Origin: UBA7957 sp965224675 | GTDB lineage: Bacteria; Pseudomonadota; Gammaproteobacteria; Granulosicoccales; Granulosicoccaceae | DNA length: 64,000 nucleotides | Assembly (NCBI GenBank): GCA_965224675.1 | Contig: CBDDAA010000004.1 | Coordinates: forward strand, 1,178,001 to 1,242,000 | Direction of reading: 5' to 3' | Shown here: positions 1 to 9,273 of the stretch, piece after piece | Layout of the letters: the number at the start of each line of letters is the position of its first letter | How positions within the stretch are numbered: position 1 is the stretch's first letter | The notes under the pieces: model-generated | The model's database searches: none | Told to the model about the DNA's origin: nothing | What the model saw: the letters and a program-made list of their open reading frames with translations, nothing else | Translations under genes and position numbers: made by a program

Positions 1-136
1 AATTTGAATCATTGCTGTTTTGCCAACACCTATTCATGGACGGCTATCCCCGTTTTGATCAGAGCGTAAGGAGTAAGCCGGATTGAGTCAATTTTGTGGC
101 TATAGCGCCTTGTTCTACAAACACCTCCAATCGAGC
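1..136. other. Left-edge stretch, no assignable gene
   Basis: One plus-strand frame is open from base 3 and stops at TGA 84-86, giving 27 codons that could be the C-terminus of a gene cut by the window edge. The fragment is too short to recognise. No clear terminator is visible before the next gene, which is on the other strand. Confidence 0.2.
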
Positions 137-1234
137 TTACTCTGTCTGTTCACCTGATTTTTGACAAGGGAATTTTAACCTTAACGAACTTGCGTTGTTA
201 ATCGTTGGTGGTGGACTGTAGCCACTGTTTTTTTGCTTTTTGGCCACATCTCTGGCTTGACGAAGCGTACGTAAATAAAATTCAGCATCACCATATTTTT
301 TTTGCAGTTGGACGATAGATTTCACATCTCCTTGATCGCGGAAAATTAACAATCTCTGGTGCTGCAAACGGGCACGCATGGTGCGATTTTCAGAGAATTG
401 ATCAGTGCTTTTTAAGTTTTCCTTTAGTGCTTCGTCGGCAAAGCCGCAAAGTCGATAATTTTTTTGCAGAGAGTAAGCTATGTCCGCATTCTTGTTATAA
501 TGTCCTCTAAATTGCTCGTTCAATGGCAACCATTGGCAAACCAGGGGTGCGCCCAATTCCAGTTCATCGAGTAAAATTCTTGCCGTCTCAGGTGAGGCTA
601 CTGGTGCATTTTCTACTGTCTGTTGCAGCATGCCAATGCCTTTTTGCCAGTTGCCGGATAAGTCAATTAAAGCGGTTAGCCACTTTAAGGCCATCGGAAC
701 TTTGCCGGTATAATACTCATACAGCCCAAGTGCCAGATAGGCATCTTTTTCTTCTGGATATTGTTTGACCAGGTTGCGTAATCGGTTTCGTGCTTTGCGT
801 CCGATTCTGTAAGCCTTGAACCATTTTTTGTTTTCCATATAAATTCTTGCGCTAAAAGCCTCTGTCATGCCGAGAATGAGTTCATCTTTTGCGGAGGGTG
901 ATAGAAGCTGATCCAATCGATTACGAATAGCTTGAAAAGTAAATAAGGCTTGTTTGTTCAGTTGTTTTTTGCTTTCTCCACGGCTTTTTTTGGCTCTGGC
1001 CAGTGTAATATTTGTGGCATAAAAATCAGCGTGTACTGAATTTTTATCAGACTTTTTCCACTCGAGAATGATTTGCTGCGCCTGCCCAAGCTGATCATTC
1101 AGGATGGCATCAACCACTTGCCGGGGGTAGGGTATTTGACACTGCTCTGACTGTGCGGTTTGGAGAATTGTGAAAGTAAGTAGAAACAGCCCTGTTTTTG
1201 AGAAATAATTCAAAGGTCGTGAAATAAAATCCAT
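137..1234 (-). CDS. Exported TPR-like helical-repeat protein of unknown function
   Basis: I do not recognise a named family. From the ATG at 1234 the product is 365 residues and opens with a hydrophobic stretch (LFLLTFTILQTAQS) followed by EQC, which looks like a signal peptide leading to the periplasm. The rest is rich in helix-forming, Ala/Leu/Lys-rich segments with paired aromatic positions, such as AYLALGLYEYYTGKVPMALKW, as in tetratricopeptide-like repeats. The frame can be extended to a TTG at 1288 directly after the upstream stop codon. I prefer the ATG because it places the signal peptide at the N-terminus. It follows the ornithine-cyclodeaminase-like gene closely and may be co-transcribed with it. 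Confidence 0.6.
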   Translation of the reverse strand: MDFISRPLNYFSKTGLFLLTFTILQTAQSEQCQIPYPRQVVDAILNDQLGQAQQIILEWKKSDKNSVHADFYATNITLARAKKSRGESKKQLNKQALFTFQAIRNRLDQLLSPSAKDELILGMTEAFSARIYMENKKWFKAYRIGRKARNRLRNLVKQYPEEKDAYLALGLYEYYTGKVPMALKWLTALIDLSGNWQKGIGMLQQTVENAPVASPETARILLDELELGAPLVCQWLPLNEQFRGHYNKNADIAYSLQKNYRLCGFADEALKENLKSTDQFSENRTMRARLQHQRLLIFRDQGDVKSIVQLQKKYGDAEFYLRTLRQARDVAKKQKNSGYSPPPTINNASSLRLKFPCQKSGEQTE

Positions 1235-1289
1235 CTGCTCGTTTATGTCCAGAATTATAGTGTTGTTGTTGCTTGAAGTAGCGGTCAAT

Positions 1290-2240
1290 TCAAGCCTGTT
1301 TGTTATCTGATATTTGTTTGAATATCAGTTGCGCAGTCATCAAATCCAAGTGACCTCCGCCACCGTTTTTATAGATCGTGATGTGATTATTTTTACGCTG
1401 CCAAGGGATAGGGCTATTGCACAGGTCGTATAAATCACCGAGTATCGATTTATCTGTAATAATACCAGCCTGTCGCGGAATTTCAATTTCTCCAATCTCA
1501 CCAATAGTGGTTTTTCGGCTATCGACAAACAATTGGCCTTTTTGCAAGCAGGCGTCATCAGCTTCACGCATATCAAGTCTGTAGGCGCCAACTAAATCCA
1601 GATGAGAACCCGCTTGCAACCAATCACCCAGAATAATCGGTTCTTTACTTAAGGTTGCGCAGCAGATGATATGCGCATTGCGCACGGCCTCCTCAAGGTT
1701 ATCCGTCACCGAGGATTTTGGTAATTCTGAACCTAAACTCTGCGCTAATTTTTCTGCACGTGATTGAGTTCGATTGTAAAGCACTATTTTTTTTATACTG
1801 GGTCTTACCGCGCAGTGCGCCCGGATTAAATGTGGCGCCATTGAACCCGCACCTACCATCAATAGAGATTGACTGTTTTCACGGCTGAGTAACCTGGAAC
1901 CCAAAGCGGAATCAGCAGCAGTTTTGCGATGAGTGAGCGCAGTTCCGTCGATTATGCCAATAGGCGTACCATTGTCTACATCAAATAATATAAATATTCC
2001 CTGTACAGAAGGCAACTGTTTATTGGCAGGAAAAACGGTTGCTATTTTAACGCCAATGGCTTGTTTGGGTGTAAATGCGGCCCGCACAAATAGAAAATTT
2101 TCAGAAGTACCATGCCTAGACTCACTTAACAACAAGTCTTTTAACTCGCCACCTCCCATCTGATGGAGTTGATGCAATCCATTAATAAGATCGATGTCGT
2201 TAATACAACGGTAGACGGTCTCGGCATTGATGAATCTCAT
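1290..2240 (-). CDS. Ornithine cyclodeaminase / mu-crystallin family protein
   Basis: Members of this family are NAD(P)-dependent enzymes that cyclise ornithine to proline, reduce delta1-pyrroline-2-carboxylate, or act on other imino acids. The 316-residue length is normal. Visible features are the substrate-side segment with GVKIATVFPAN, the THRKTAADSALG block typical of the family, and a Rossmann motif LLMVGAGSMAPHL near residue 130 followed by LYNRTQSRAEKLA, where the Arg suggests NADP preference. DLVGAYRLDMREAD matches the family's DAxGAxxPxxREL region. The gene is divergent from the LysR regulator 430 bases away, so regulation by it is plausible. The specific substrate is unknown; proline or hydroxyproline imino acids are the obvious alternatives to ornithine. 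Confidence 0.85.
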   Translation of the reverse strand: MRFINAETVYRCINDIDLINGLHQLHQMGGGELKDLLLSESRHGTSENFLFVRAAFTPKQAIGVKIATVFPANKQLPSVQGIFILFDVDNGTPIGIIDGTALTHRKTAADSALGSRLLSRENSQSLLMVGAGSMAPHLIRAHCAVRPSIKKIVLYNRTQSRAEKLAQSLGSELPKSSVTDNLEEAVRNAHIICCATLSKEPIILGDWLQAGSHLDLVGAYRLDMREADDACLQKGQLFVDSRKTTIGEIGEIEIPRQAGIITDKSILGDLYDLCNSPIPWQRKNNHITIYKNGGGGHLDLMTAQLIFKQISDNKQA

Positions 2241-2669
2241 TGGGCTGCACCGTTTTTAGCGGTTAATTGGGGTTAGTGAGCTTTTCTTGCAGGACTGCGT
2301 GAGCAGATAAGCGTGGGATGATCCACCGGCAGTTACCTGACATTCTTACATGTTTCAAGGTTAATGGGGGAGATTAATTTGATAAGAGCTGTATGAAACC
2401 ATAGACAAAAGCACTATTTTATAGCGCTTGGAATTGCTGTGAATTTCCAGCCTGCTATTGAAAAATAATCTTTAGCCGTATGTCCTATAACAGATTAAGC
2501 CGGTTTTTAGTCAGCTCTTCAGAGTGCGCATTCTGCTAACTTGCCGCAACGTATCTTCGATTTGAAGTATTCGCGTTATTTGCTTGTCTCAAGTTAAACT
2601 GGAAATATCCACTGGATTCTACAAAATAACCCGATATCGATCACCGCAACTGTAGAGACGAAACATTCG
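2241..2669. promoter_or_regulatory. Divergent intergenic region between OCD-like gene and lysR
   Basis: This 429-base gap separates two genes pointing away from each other, so it must carry both promoters and probably the LysR-type operator. I see several AT-rich candidate -10 boxes but no single operator I can name. No open frame here looks coding. Confidence 0.4.
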
Positions 2670-3548
2670 ATGAAAATCAATCAGCTGAAAACCTTTATAG
2701 CCGTCGTTGACTCGGGTTCCCTAGCCGCAGCGGGTGCAAAAATTGGATTAACAACCTCTGCGGTAAGCTTACAAATACGCGCACTCGAAGAGGAGTTTGG
2801 TGTATCTTTATTTGACCGCAAACAAAGGCCCTTTAGAGCGAGTGCGCAAGGCAATTCACTGGCCAATCAGGCACGAAAAATCCTCCTGGAGTTTGATCGC
2901 ATCCCTGACATCGTCAATAACCAACGACTGTCTGGTTTACTACGCCTGGGAGCGGTACCGACAACCATCGCCAGCATATTACCCGAGGCCTTGTGCGCGA
3001 TCAGGGATAATCATCCGGGTCTGCAGCTCTCCATCCGAGGCAGTAATTCGGGTGTTCTTGCCAATGCACTTCTGTGCGACGAAATTGATGCCGTGTTATT
3101 AACAGAACCTCGACAAGCTAACCCGGCTTTTCAGTGGGTGGAGATAGCACGAGAGCCGTTGATCGTTATTGGTCCTGATAACTGTAAAGGTCGGACGGAT
3201 GAAGAAGTACTCACGCAAAATCCATTTATCTGGTTTAACCGCAATACCTGGGCGGGACAATCAATAGAGCGACATATTAATGATCGAAATTTGTTCGTGG
3301 ATGCGTGTATGGAAATAGATTCAATTGAGGCAATTCGAGCCATGGTATCAGCGGGATTAGGCGTATCTATTGTGCCGCAGAGTATCGGCGGGGCGCCATT
3401 TCCTGACGAAATACGTGTTATCCCATTCGGCAAGCCGAATATTCATCGGGTGATCGGTGTGTTAAGCCGGACAAGATCGGAGAAAAATGAGGCCATTACG
3501 GCCTTGGTTGATGCATTAAAGGTACAAGTTAAAAAATATTCAACTTAG
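2670..3548 (+). CDS. LysR-family transcriptional regulator
   Basis: The product (292 residues) has the standard LysR layout. An N-terminal winged helix-turn-helix occupies about residues 1-60 (MKINQLKTFIAVVDSGSLAA, then TTSAVSLQIRALEEEFGVSLFDR). A type-2 periplasmic-binding-like effector domain follows from about residue 90 (LRLGAVPTTIASILPEAL; GVSIVPQSIGG). It lies between a divergent oxidoreductase gene and a co-directional catabolic operon, the usual position of a pathway regulator. The effector is likely the transported substrate or a CoA thioester from it, but the sequence does not say which. Confidence 0.9.
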   Translation: MKINQLKTFIAVVDSGSLAAAGAKIGLTTSAVSLQIRALEEEFGVSLFDRKQRPFRASAQGNSLANQARKILLEFDRIPDIVNNQRLSGLLRLGAVPTTIASILPEALCAIRDNHPGLQLSIRGSNSGVLANALLCDEIDAVLLTEPRQANPAFQWVEIAREPLIVIGPDNCKGRTDEEVLTQNPFIWFNRNTWAGQSIERHINDRNLFVDACMEIDSIEAIRAMVSAGLGVSIVPQSIGGAPFPDEIRVIPFGKPNIHRVIGVLSRTRSEKNEAITALVDALKVQVKKYST

Positions 3549-3711
3549 ATTTAATAATTATCCATTTACTTGAAAATAATTGTTGTTAATAATAGTCCAC
3601 AGACTTTTAATCAAGCCTTCAGCGCTGCAGTTTTCCACCAAATGCAACGTTTCCGTTTGTGCTTTGAAATCAGCCTTGAAGATTATTTTTATTTGAAAAG
3701 GGCGAATATAA

Positions 3712-4923
3712 GTGACTAAGCCGAATAAAAATCTACTCTCGGGTCCGCTGGCGGGCGTGCGTGTGCTGGATCTGTCGAGAATTCTTGCCGGACCAACCTG
3801 TACTCAATTACTGGGTGATCTGGGTGCTGACATTATAAAAATAGAAAATCCTGCTGCGGGTGGGGATGATACGCGTCAGTGGGGACCTCCCTATGTGGAA
3901 ACACAAAGCGGTATATCACCAACAGAAAGCGCTTATTATTTGGCAGCTAACCGCAATAAACGCTCTATTGCTTTGGATATAACCTCTGCAGAGGGGCAGG
4001 CAGTCTTGCATGATCTTGCCGCAGACAGTGATATTTTGATTGAAAACTTCAAAGCGGGTGGTTTAGCCAAATACGGCTTGGCTTATAGTGATTTGCAAGA
4101 GAAATACCCAAAATTGGTGTACTGTTCTATTTCAGGATTTGGCCAGACCGGACCCAACTCGAATAAGCCCGGTTATGACCTTATGGCTCAGGGTTATGGT
4201 GGCATCATGAGTCTTACGGGTGAGGCAGAAGGGGATCCGATAAAAGTTGGTGTAGGCATCGCGGATATTATGTGCGGTATGTATGCAGCTGTGGGCATAC
4301 TATCGGCGCTACGCTATCGGGACCTCTCAGGTAGGGGACAACATATTGATCTGGCATTGGTGGACTCACAAGTTGCCTGGCTGGCAAACGAGGGAACCAA
4401 TTACCTGCTTTCCGGGCAGGTTCCGATACGTCGAGGCAATGCTCACCCAAATATTGTGCCGTACCAGGTTTTTCAGGCGAGCGATGGACATGTCATTATC
4501 GCCGTTGGTAACGATTCACAGTTTTCCCGTTTTTGCCATTGGCTTAAGCAGGATGCTCTAGCCACTGATCCAAACTTTAAGACAAATCCGGCACGATTGG
4601 AAAATCGCGAGCAGCTCATCTCTATACTGATTCCAATATTGAAACAATACTCAGTGGACACATTGATATCGGGTATGGAGAACTGCAAGGTACCGGCAGG
4701 ACCTGTTAACAATCTGGATAGTGTTTTTCAGTCTGACCAGGTTGTTGCCAGGGCAATGAAAGTTTCAATGCCCTATCCCGATACACCGACAGGGCAGGTG
4801 GATTTAATCGGTAATCCACTTAAGTTTTCCCTGACCCCCGTTTCTTATGATCGTGCGCCGCCCCGCTGCGGAGAACATACTGAGGAGATACTCGATGAAT
4901 TGCGTTCAAAAAAAGACCACTGA
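3712..4923 (+). CDS. CaiB/BaiF-type (class III) CoA-transferase
   Basis: Class III CoA-transferases move CoA from one carboxylate thioester to another in the cytoplasm; formyl-CoA:oxalate and carnitine CoA-transferases are examples. The 403-residue product has the family opening GVRVLDLSRILAGPTCTQLLGDLGADIIKIE. It also has the AANRNKRSIALD segment, the block with the catalytic Asp (NKPGYDLMAQGYGGIMSLTG, residues about 150-170) and the C-terminal FQASDGHVIIAVGNDSQF. The start is GTG at 3712 with a purine-rich AAAAGGGCG ahead. It overlaps the next gene by 29 bases. This is the likely activating step of the catabolic operon; formyl-, succinyl- and acetyl-CoA donors are all possible. Confidence 0.9.
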   Translation: MTKPNKNLLSGPLAGVRVLDLSRILAGPTCTQLLGDLGADIIKIENPAAGGDDTRQWGPPYVETQSGISPTESAYYLAANRNKRSIALDITSAEGQAVLHDLAADSDILIENFKAGGLAKYGLAYSDLQEKYPKLVYCSISGFGQTGPNSNKPGYDLMAQGYGGIMSLTGEAEGDPIKVGVGIADIMCGMYAAVGILSALRYRDLSGRGQHIDLALVDSQVAWLANEGTNYLLSGQVPIRRGNAHPNIVPYQVFQASDGHVIIAVGNDSQFSRFCHWLKQDALATDPNFKTNPARLENREQLISILIPILKQYSVDTLISGMENCKVPAGPVNNLDSVFQSDQVVARAMKVSMPYPDTPTGQVDLIGNPLKFSLTPVSYDRAPPRCGEHTEEILDELRSKKDH

Positions 4924-6148
4924 AGATGTGACAGAAGTGTCAGGCAGCGCACAATTTGCATTGACTGAAGCGCAGCAGGCGCTTCGTCTTCAGGCTTCTG
5001 ATTTCGCGAAAAAAATAGTGTTTCCCCGCGCAGCGGAAGTAGATGAAACTGAAACCTACCCTAAACAGACGGTTGCTGAATTAACCCAGGCCGGTTATAT
5101 GGGCATGACCGTGCCAAAATCCTTGGGCGGCAGTGGGCGATCTTATCTGGAAACCGTACTGGTCATTGAAGAGATGGCTAAACAATGCGGGGTTACGGGT
5201 CGAATCGTTGTTGAGGGCAATATGGGTGCAATTGGTGCCATACTGGCTTATGGCAGTCATTCACAACAGACACTGGCAGCTCAACATGTCCTGAACGGGG
5301 ACAAACCTGCTATATGCATAACGGAGCCGGATGCAGGCAGCGCGGCCACTGAGATGACAAGCAGGGCCGTTAGAACGGCTGATCATTATATCCTCAATGG
5401 CAGCAAACACTGGATAACAGGTGGCGGTGTGTCGAAGTTACACCTGATTTTTGCACGATTGATTGAAGATGGTGTTGACCAGGGCATCGCAGGATTTATC
5501 GCCTTGGCGGGTGAAGAAGGTCTGATCATTGGCGACAGGGAATACGCCATGGGACTGCGCGGTATTCCTGAGACAAAAATTCATTTTAATGATCTTAAGT
5601 TGCCTCTGGATCGAATCATTATACCCCCAGGCGGTGTAAAACGTGGTTTTGCGGGTTTGATGGATGCTTATAATTCGCAGCGGGTTGGCGCCGGCACAGT
5701 TGCTTTGGGGATTGCACAAGGCGCGTATGAGACTGCATTGGTTTATGCAAAAAAACGCCAACAGTTCGGTCGCCCAATTGCAGAGTTTCAGGGTATACAA
5801 TGGATGTTCGCCGATATGTCAGTGCAGCTGGATGCTGCGCGAATGATGATCTGGCGTGCTGCAGCCAGTGCGCAAAATACGCAGTCGGGATTTCCTGATC
5901 CGTTGATGGCGGCACAGGCCAAGGTTATTGCCTCAGAAACAGCAATCAAGGTAAGCAATGATGCACTGCAAATCCATGGCGCCATGGGCTATTCCAGAAA
6001 TCTGCCGTTAGAAAGAATGGTACGTGACGCCAGAATGTTTACCATTGGAGGTGGTACTGCGCAGATGCTGCGAAATTTAATTGCCGGTCGTGTACTGGGC
6101 ATAAAAACACCACAAACCCGCGACGGCTATGCAAAGCACCAGCGATAA
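4895..6148 (+). CDS. Acyl-CoA dehydrogenase
   Basis: This is an FAD flavoenzyme that introduces a 2,3-double bond into an acyl-CoA (or reduces one, as CaiA does). The product is 417 residues from ATG 4895, chosen because GAGGAG sits at 4882-4887. The frame also extends upstream to 4847. Domains in order are an N-terminal helical domain, the middle beta domain with ICITEPDAGSAATEM and GSKHWITGGG, and a C-terminal helical domain with RQQFGRPIAEFQGIQW and the signature LQIHGAMGYSRNLPLERMVRDAR. The segment that holds the catalytic Glu in short/medium-chain enzymes (YEGT) reads IGGGTAQ here, so the base must lie elsewhere, as in isovaleryl- or CaiA-like subgroups. The gene overlaps the CoA-transferase gene, implying sequential reactions. 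Confidence 0.9.
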   Translation: MNCVQKKTTEDVTEVSGSAQFALTEAQQALRLQASDFAKKIVFPRAAEVDETETYPKQTVAELTQAGYMGMTVPKSLGGSGRSYLETVLVIEEMAKQCGVTGRIVVEGNMGAIGAILAYGSHSQQTLAAQHVLNGDKPAICITEPDAGSAATEMTSRAVRTADHYILNGSKHWITGGGVSKLHLIFARLIEDGVDQGIAGFIALAGEEGLIIGDREYAMGLRGIPETKIHFNDLKLPLDRIIIPPGGVKRGFAGLMDAYNSQRVGAGTVALGIAQGAYETALVYAKKRQQFGRPIAEFQGIQWMFADMSVQLDAARMMIWRAAASAQNTQSGFPDPLMAAQAKVIASETAIKVSNDALQIHGAMGYSRNLPLERMVRDARMFTIGGGTAQMLRNLIAGRVLGIKTPQTRDGYAKHQR

Positions 6149-6153
6149 CCTGG

Positions 6154-7785
6154 ATGAACCGAAGGGTGGAATCAAGCATTAAAAAAACCGCCGCAGAGAT
6201 TATAGCCAAGCGATTGTATGACGCGGGATGTCGTTTTGCTTTCGGTATTCCCGGTGGAGAAGTACTGGCCCTGATCAACGCCATGCACCATGCAGGAATT
6301 GTCAATCAGTTGGTCAAACATGAAAATTGTGCAGGATTTATGGCCGAAGGTGTCTGGCATGCAACCGGGGCACCGGCGGTGTTATTCGCGACTATCGGAC
6401 CTGGCATTGCAAATGCGACTAATACAATCGCTAATGCCTGGCAGGATCGGGTGCCGATGATCGTATTAACGGGCTGTGTTTCACCCGACGACAGCCCAAC
6501 CTATACACATCAAGTGTTGGATCATGTGGCCTTGCTTCAACCTATAAGCAAAGCTGTATTTCGGGTGCAGCAGGGCACGGCAGCTGCACTCATCGATAAG
6601 GCGCTGTGCATTGCGCTATCCGGGCGCCCGGGACCCGTGGCTCTTGATGTGCCGATATCGGTGCAACAGGGAGTGGAAAAAATACAAGCGATTGCCGCGC
6701 ATCAGCGGCCAATGCCGATGATCCCTGACGCAGGCGGGTTGAGTAAAGCACATCGCTGGTTGGCGAATGCGAAATCACCCCTTATGATTGCCGGTGTTGA
6801 TGCACTTAATCAAAATGCAAGTCAGGCTATAAACAGTGTATGCCGGGTGAATAATATTCCGCTGATTACCACCTACAAGGCAAAAGGAATCATCCCGGAA
6901 GACCATCCACTGGCCATCAGTGCTGCGGGCTTATCGCCATTGTGCGATGCAGAATTACTCAAACTGGTGAAACAGGCTGATTGCATCGTACTTGCTGGCT
7001 ATGATCCGATTGAAATGCGTACAGGTTGGCGCAGTCCATTTTCAGAAAATCAAAAAGTGATTGAGATATCGGCTGATATAAATACGCATTCCATGCATCA
7101 GGCGGATATCAATTTTATCGGTGATGTTGGATCGACGCTATCGGCGTTGTTCTCTTCGTTGGCCTTAGCGGATGTCTGGTTGAACGATGAGCCAGAAAGA
7201 GTAAAGTCCAGATTAAAAAACAAACTAAGAGGTGATGAGGATTGGGGACCTGCTGCAGTGGTCGATGAAGTCAGAGGTTGCACCCCAAAAAATACTGTGG
7301 CAACGGTTGATAGTGGGGCGCATCGAATTCTATTGAGCCAGTTATGGCAGTGTTACGAGCCAAAAGGTCTGTTGCAGTCATCCGGTTTGTGCACAATGGG
7401 TTGTGCGGTGCCTCTGGCAATTGGGCGCAAGATTGCAGAACCTCAGCGGCCAGTGATTGCATTTGTCGGTGATGCAGGGTTGGAGATGTTTCTTGGAGAA
7501 TTGGCAACTATCCGGGATCTGGCCATCTGCCTGCCAATTATTGTTTTTGTGGATGCACAACTTGGCTTGATAGAACTAAAGCAACGTAACTCAGGGCTGC
7601 TCAATCAGGTTGTAAATTTTAATACAACAGACTTTGATGCAGTGGCGGTGGCACTTGGTGGTTATGGGGTTTCGGTTAATAATCGTCAAATACTTAGGCG
7701 GGCGGTTACAGAGGCATTTACACGCGATAGCTTCACACTTATCTCAGCACATATCGGCATGAACGCTTATGATGGACGACTATAA
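6154..7785 (+). CDS. Thiamine-diphosphate-dependent enzyme of the acetolactate synthase type
   Basis: The product has 543 residues and the three-domain layout of the ThDP decarboxylase/carboligase family. The N-terminal PYR domain contains GIPGGEVLALINA and the ThDP-activating Glu in KHENCAGFMAEG, with ATIGPGIANATNTIANA downstream. The middle domain has LMIAGVDALN. The C-terminal PP domain contains VAFVGDAGLEMFLGEL, with GDA in place of the common GDG. The usual NN of the Mg/ThDP motif reads VDAQLGLI. The gene begins five bases after the acyl-CoA dehydrogenase stop. Family members make acetolactate or decarboxylate 2-keto acids, oxalyl-CoA or sulfopyruvate. The CoA-transferase neighbour recalls the frc/oxc pair, but residues diagnostic of oxalyl-CoA decarboxylase are not obvious. 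Confidence 0.8.
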   Translation: MNRRVESSIKKTAAEIIAKRLYDAGCRFAFGIPGGEVLALINAMHHAGIVNQLVKHENCAGFMAEGVWHATGAPAVLFATIGPGIANATNTIANAWQDRVPMIVLTGCVSPDDSPTYTHQVLDHVALLQPISKAVFRVQQGTAAALIDKALCIALSGRPGPVALDVPISVQQGVEKIQAIAAHQRPMPMIPDAGGLSKAHRWLANAKSPLMIAGVDALNQNASQAINSVCRVNNIPLITTYKAKGIIPEDHPLAISAAGLSPLCDAELLKLVKQADCIVLAGYDPIEMRTGWRSPFSENQKVIEISADINTHSMHQADINFIGDVGSTLSALFSSLALADVWLNDEPERVKSRLKNKLRGDEDWGPAAVVDEVRGCTPKNTVATVDSGAHRILLSQLWQCYEPKGLLQSSGLCTMGCAVPLAIGRKIAEPQRPVIAFVGDAGLEMFLGELATIRDLAICLPIIVFVDAQLGLIELKQRNSGLLNQVVNFNTTDFDAVAVALGGYGVSVNNRQILRRAVTEAFTRDSFTLISAHIGMNAYDGRL

Positions 7786-7845
7786 AATGTCTATTCAGGA
7801 TAGGGATAATAAAATCCAGTGCCAATTTGTGCAACATAAACAACC

Positions 7846-9156
7846 ATGACTGTTGAAATTCCAGGACAGAATATGGACTTCAACCTGTCAAAATTCAAGC
7901 AATCGGTTGTCAAATCGGCCTTTAAATCAGGCATTATGTCTGATCAGGTACTCATCTCGTTGGTAGACAATAATGGATTACAAGAAGCGGTCAGACAATT
8001 ATGCAATGCGTTTCCAAAATGCTTTACTCATAGTTTTGCGATCAAAGCCAATTACTATGTTGGTGTATTGAGGGTTCTTGAAAAGGCGGGAATGAGTGCA
8101 GAAGTTGCGGGTGAAGCGGAGTTGGAACTGGCCTTGGCCGCAGGATTTCCAGTGCAACGCATAGTCTACGATGGGCCCGTTAAAACCCGATCCGAAATTA
8201 AAAGGGTGCTCGAATTGGGACTTCATCTTAATATTGATAATTTTCAAGAGATGCAGGTCATTGCGGCATGCCTGGAAACGCAGCAAAGCAAGTCGAGTAT
8301 CGGGTTCCGGATTAATCCACAAATCGGTGCCGGTTCTATCTCATTATCGAGTACCGCCACCCTTACCTCAAAATTTGGGGTAGGCATTGAAGACGCAGGC
8401 GTAAAAGAGCACCTGATTGAGGTTTATCGAAAATACAAGTGGCTGAATGGCTTACATGTCCATGTAGGGTCTGTTGCCTGTCCACTATCATTGATTCGTA
8501 AGGGTGTCGCTAAAACCATTGAGTTGGCAAACCATATAAACAATCTGGTAGGAAAACAGCAAATTCAAATTTTGGACATAGGCGGCGGTCTGCCTGTCGA
8601 TTTTTCAAGTGATGAGATGACGCCAACATTTACAGACTATACTCGGGAGCTAAAACAGGAGCTTAGAGAAATTTCTCTCGGTGGTTATCAGGGTATAACA
8701 GAGTTCGGTCGGGCAATTGTCGCGAAAAACGCAATGACCTTGGCGAGGGTGGAGTATACAAAAATCACCGGTGGTCGGAAAATCGCTTTGACTCATGCCG
8801 GCGCGCATAACATGATTCGCACAGTTTTCCAACCGGATGTCTGGGCCAGACGCCTTTGCGCTATCTCATCAGAAGGACAACTTAAGCTTGATGATCTTTC
8901 GGCACAAGATGTTGCCGGTCCTTGCTGCTTTTCAGGAGATATTATCGCTCACCAACGAAAACTACCCCTACTCAATCAAGGGGATTTCGTGTTGATACAA
9001 GATACGGGTGCTTATTGTTTTTCTAACCATTTCCAATACAATGCGTTACCCGCAGGTGCAGTTTATTTATACAAGTCGGGCAGTATAAACGGGATTGAAT
9101 TTCTAAAGCTGCGGGCAGCACAATCAACGGCTGACGTGGTGAACATGTACAATTGA
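7846..9156 (+). CDS. Fold-type III PLP decarboxylase (ornithine/diaminopimelate decarboxylase family)
   Basis: Group IV decarboxylases act on ornithine, lysine, arginine or meso-diaminopimelate using PLP. This 436-residue protein shows the PLP lysine in THSFAIKANYY, GLHVHVGS, the phosphate-binding DIGGGLPVDF, EFGRAIVA (EPGR in most relatives) and the catalytic Cys region AGPCCFSGDII. It ends with the family's DTGAYCFS block. An internal ATG at 7873 has AGGA six bases upstream and could be the true start. It is the fourth gene of the catabolic operon and precedes the TAXI transporter, so a cationic or amino-dicarboxylic substrate is plausible. I do not think it is the biosynthetic LysA because of this context. 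Confidence 0.85.
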   Translation: MTVEIPGQNMDFNLSKFKQSVVKSAFKSGIMSDQVLISLVDNNGLQEAVRQLCNAFPKCFTHSFAIKANYYVGVLRVLEKAGMSAEVAGEAELELALAAGFPVQRIVYDGPVKTRSEIKRVLELGLHLNIDNFQEMQVIAACLETQQSKSSIGFRINPQIGAGSISLSSTATLTSKFGVGIEDAGVKEHLIEVYRKYKWLNGLHVHVGSVACPLSLIRKGVAKTIELANHINNLVGKQQIQILDIGGGLPVDFSSDEMTPTFTDYTRELKQELREISLGGYQGITEFGRAIVAKNAMTLARVEYTKITGGRKIALTHAGAHNMIRTVFQPDVWARRLCAISSEGQLKLDDLSAQDVAGPCCFSGDIIAHQRKLPLLNQGDFVLIQDTGAYCFSNHFQYNALPAGAVYLYKSGSINGIEFLKLRAAQSTADVVNMYN

Positions 9157-9174
9157 CTTTACAAGTAAATTCAC

Positions 9175-9234
9175 ACACTATGGAGGTACGAATTCGCCAT
9201 AGTGTCGAATCAAATCTACACTGATACAAGTGTA
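9175..9234 (+). repeat. Two consecutive inverted repeats in the leader of the TAXI-protein gene
   Basis: acactatgg (9175-9183) pairs perfectly with ccatagtgt (9197-9205), and tacact (9217-9222) with agtgta (9229-9234). Neither is followed by a T-run, so intrinsic termination is unlikely. They could be an operator or stabilise the 5' end of the binding-protein mRNA. Confidence 0.5.
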
Positions 9235-9273
9235 TGATTTCTCAAATAATACCAATACTGGTGGAGGAAAACG

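Noticed and set aside
3712..7785. Oxalate degradation pair frc/oxc
   Set aside because: An acyl-CoA dehydrogenase gene lies between the two, the ThDP enzyme looks closer to acetolactate synthase, and oxalate-specific residues are not evident.
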